DNA from: JAVBPB01 sp031549965
Lineage (GTDB): Bacteria > Bacillota > Clostridia > Lachnospirales > Lachnospiraceae
Assembly: GCA_031549965.1 (NCBI GenBank)
Contig: JAVBPB010000036.1
Location: 1 to 6,371 of the forward strand
Direction of reading: 5' to 3'
DNA: 6,371 nucleotides
How positions within the stretch are numbered: position 1 is the stretch's first letter; every line of letters begins with the position of its first letter. A program made the position numbers and the translations under genes. Positions 4,685 through 6,371 of this stretch are shown piece after piece. The notes below the pieces were generated by a model, which ran no database searches, was not told the origin of the DNA, and saw nothing but the letters and a program-made list of their open reading frames with translations.

Positions 4685-6098
4685 TGAAGCAGAGGGTGAA
4701 AATAATAAAACAAAAGCACTTATTGCTAATAGAAAGTTTTTTGGTTCTACTCATTTATTGGATTGTATAGGAGAAAAATCAGGCATTCAAAATGATTTAA
4801 AAGAAGCATTTGGAGAAGAAGTTAGCAAAAAAATTATCTCATTAGCTTATTTTCTGGTATTAGAAGGGGAAAGTTCAATGTATCGTTTTCCTAAGTTCGC
4901 AAAAACTCATAAGCATCCAAATGGTGAAGTGATTTCCTCTCAAAAAATAAGTGATATTTTTTCAGGCATATCAGAAAATGAGAAGTCACTTTTTTTCAAA
5001 AAAAGAACCAAAAGATGCTTGAAAAATGAGTATTTAGCGTATGACACAACAAGTATTTCTTCTTATTCCGAAACAATTGAACAAATTAAATATGGTCTCA
5101 ATAAGGATTTAGAAAGTTTGCCGCAAATTAATTTAGCAATGGTTTTTGGTGAAGAATCCATGTTGCCAGTGTATTATAGGAAAATATCTGGCAATATAAG
5201 TGATGTTTCGACCGTTAAAAAGCTATTGATTGATATGGATTTTCTAGGTCTTAAAAAAGTTAACTTCGTCTTAGATAGAGGATTTTATAGTGCGGATAAT
5301 ATTAACACGTTGTACAGAATGCACCACAAATTTATAACTGGTGGACGTACAAATGCTGCATTGATTAAGGATTCTATTGATGAAATGCGAGAAAAAATAA
5401 AAGATTTCTTAAATTACAATATAGAACATGATATTTATTGCCTTACCAAAGAGAGCAGATGGAGGTATGAATACCAAAATAAGAAAGGCCAAAAAACAAG
5501 TGATAATAGATTACTTTTCATTCATGGATATTATGATGGAACAAGAGCGGAACAAGAAAAGAAGGATTTTATTAAAAAACTTAAGTTAGCTGAAGAAGCC
5601 TTTTTAAATGGCAATTGTTCAGATACTCAAAAAAAGCTTATTGAAAAATACTATATTATTAAAGAAGGTAAAGATAGAGTTACTTTTACTCATAACCAAG
5701 AGGATATAAATGCTCATATGCAGAAATTTGGTTACTTTGCACTCTTATCCAATCATATTACTGATGCCAACACAGCCATTTCAATCTACAGAAATAAAGA
5801 TGTGGTTGAGAAAACATTTTGTAATCTTAAAAATCGACTTGATATGAAAAGGACAAAAGTAAGTTCTGAAGAATCACTTGAAGGTAAGCTTTTTGTTCAG
5901 TTCATTGCTTTGATATATATTTCTTATATACATCAAGTTATGATAAAAAACAAACTATACAAGAATTATTCTATGGCATCTTTGCTTGATGAAATAGATG
6001 TTATTGAAATATTTGAATATTCTGGTAAAAAGACACATGTTTCTGAAATTACAAAAAAACAGCGAGATATTTTACATTACTTTGATATTGAGCTTTAA
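4668..6098 (+). CDS. IS1634-type DDE transposase, N-terminally truncated
   Basis: The open frame runs from a TTG at 4569 (first ATG at 4668) to TAA at 6098. From the TTG it would give 509 residues, but roughly the first 38 are antisense IS66 sequence. Transposase similarity starts near KALIANRKFFGSTHLLD, then ISLAYFLVLEGESSMYRF and the SSQKISDIFSGI segment. Catalytic residues, numbered from the TTG, are Asp159 in LAYDTTSISSYSE, Asp236 in VLDRGFYSADN and Glu414 in YRNKDVVEKTFCNLKNRLD, so all three acids are present. GLNKDLESLPQINLAMVFGEES and LPVYYRKISGNISD (two separate blocks) are IS1634 hallmarks. Complete relatives have roughly 60-100 more N-terminal residues, which are missing here. Neither start has a ribosome binding site, so the gene is probably silent or makes a damaged enzyme. 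Confidence 0.88.
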   Translation: MLFSINEAEGENNKTKALIANRKFFGSTHLLDCIGEKSGIQNDLKEAFGEEVSKKIISLAYFLVLEGESSMYRFPKFAKTHKHPNGEVISSQKISDIFSGISENEKSLFFKKRTKRCLKNEYLAYDTTSISSYSETIEQIKYGLNKDLESLPQINLAMVFGEESMLPVYYRKISGNISDVSTVKKLLIDMDFLGLKKVNFVLDRGFYSADNINTLYRMHHKFITGGRTNAALIKDSIDEMREKIKDFLNYNIEHDIYCLTKESRWRYEYQNKKGQKTSDNRLLFIHGYYDGTRAEQEKKDFIKKLKLAEEAFLNGNCSDTQKKLIEKYYIIKEGKDRVTFTHNQEDINAHMQKFGYFALLSNHITDANTAISIYRNKDVVEKTFCNLKNRLDMKRTKVSSEESLEGKLFVQFIALIYISYIHQVMIKNKLYKNYSMASLLDEIDVIEIFEYSGKKTHVSEITKKQRDILHYFDIEL

Positions 6099-6127
6099 AC
6101 CACGCTATAATTTTAGGGAATCTGGGT
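4685..6127 (+). mobile_element. IS1634-type element, 5' end deleted, right end present
   Basis: The left end is missing: the transposase begins mid-domain at the junction with IS66 (about 4684, uncertain by 10 bases). The right end is inferred near 6127, about 29 bases after the stop, because minus-strand DUF4474-like coding similarity stops there. The sequence TTTTAGGGAATCTGGG (6111-6126) is the likely terminal repeat, but no second copy is in the window to prove it. Confidence 0.6.
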
Positions 6128-6371
6128 TTAAATGTTACTGTAAAATTGGCAGTTAAATTACAAGCTTTAACTCCTTGATAATATGGATTAAACGATGTTA
6201 TCCACCATTGTGGGCTTGATGAATTATATAAAGCTATTGTTTTACCTTTACTGTTTTTCAATTTCATTTGCATTTTCATTGCAAGACTGGTATCTACAAG
6301 CCAATGAGAAGTTTTTACTCCATTAAATACCCATCTTTTATATATTCCCAATTCTGCTCCAGCTCCTAAGT
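6049..6371 (-). CDS. DUF4474-like protein, 5' end outside window and C-terminus replaced by IS sequence
   Basis: The frame enters from the right edge (first whole codon at 6371-6369 region, LGAGAELGIYKRW) and runs to a stop at 6049. LGIYKRWVFNGVKTSHW, SLAMKMQMKL, SSSPQWWITSFNPYYQGV and NLTANFTVTF resemble the C-terminal half of DUF4474 proteins, found in Firmicutes and of unknown function. The usual final 30 or so residues are missing. After FTVTF (to 6130) the frame reads about 27 codons of IS1634-type sequence on its opposite strand (KPRFPKIIAWFKA and beyond) and stops inside the transposase gene. The native gene was therefore cut by the IS. The family call is from memory of the WWIT-FNPYYQ pattern. 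Confidence 0.65.
   Translation of the reverse strand, partial: LGAGAELGIYKRWVFNGVKTSHWLVDTSLAMKMQMKLKNSKGKTIALYNSSSPQWWITSFNPYYQGVKACNLTANFTVTFKPRFPKIIAWFKAQYQSNVKYLAVFL

Noticed and set aside
4564..4770. Short plus-strand frame crossing the IS66/IS1634 junction
   Set aside because: It is out of frame with the transposase, leucine-rich by composition, and without start signals.
1..6371. CRISPR array, tRNA or rRNA
   Set aside because: I saw no regularly spaced direct repeats, no cloverleaf with a TTCGA arm and no rRNA-like conserved stretch on either strand.

Overview
The window is about 30% G+C, has strong purine-rich ribosome binding sites, and carries IS21, IS66 and IS1634-type transposons, a DUF4474-like fragment and Tn/ICE-type genes. 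Together these suggest a low-GC Firmicute, most likely a Clostridia/Lachnospiraceae gut-type genome. This is inference from family resemblance; no search was run.

The window is an accessory region made of broken mobile-element pieces with a few intact cargo genes. Almost everything between the outer insertion sequences is on the minus strand. From left to right: (1) the 3' end of an IS21-family element (istB C-terminus, 2-253, plus strand) and its presumed right end near 410; (2) two hairpins, of which 461-506 is a strong minus-strand terminator; (3) a macro-domain gene with a normal N-terminal half and an unrecognised C-terminal half (590-1129); (4) a gene for a TIR-like / nucleoside-deoxyribosyltransferase-like protein, split by one frameshift into 1767-2039 and 1370-1741, with a good promoter that shows the real start is a TTG; (5) a fused scar in which the start of an ICE ArdC-like/helicase-type gene (2543-2755, two internal stops) abuts the C-terminal end of a large serine recombinase (2281-2556); (6) an intact Rpn/PD-(D/E)XK nuclease gene (2840-3712) with a terminator; (7) the end of a plasmid/ICE partition operon: a 64-codon gene with an apparent CTG start (3998-4192) overlapping the end of a truncated parA-like gene (4185-4336); (8) an IS66 right end inserted in parA (4337 to about 4684), whose transposase is cut off; (9) an IS1634-type transposase lacking its N-terminus, joined head to head to the IS66 remnant (about 4685-6127); (10) a DUF4474-like gene entering from the right edge, whose C-terminus is replaced by IS1634 sequence.

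The partition remnant, the ArdC-like start and the serine recombinase end are all normal parts of an integrative or conjugative element. I read this as a decayed ICE or integrated plasmid eroded by successive IS insertions and deletions. The genes still able to make something are the macro-domain protein, possibly the TIR-like protein (only if the frameshift is bypassed), the Rpn nuclease and the small partition-like protein. The macro and TIR-like genes both belong to folds that handle NAD, nucleotides or ADP-ribose and lie in tandem, so a former defence pair is conceivable but unproven. I did not find a clearly new intact system.
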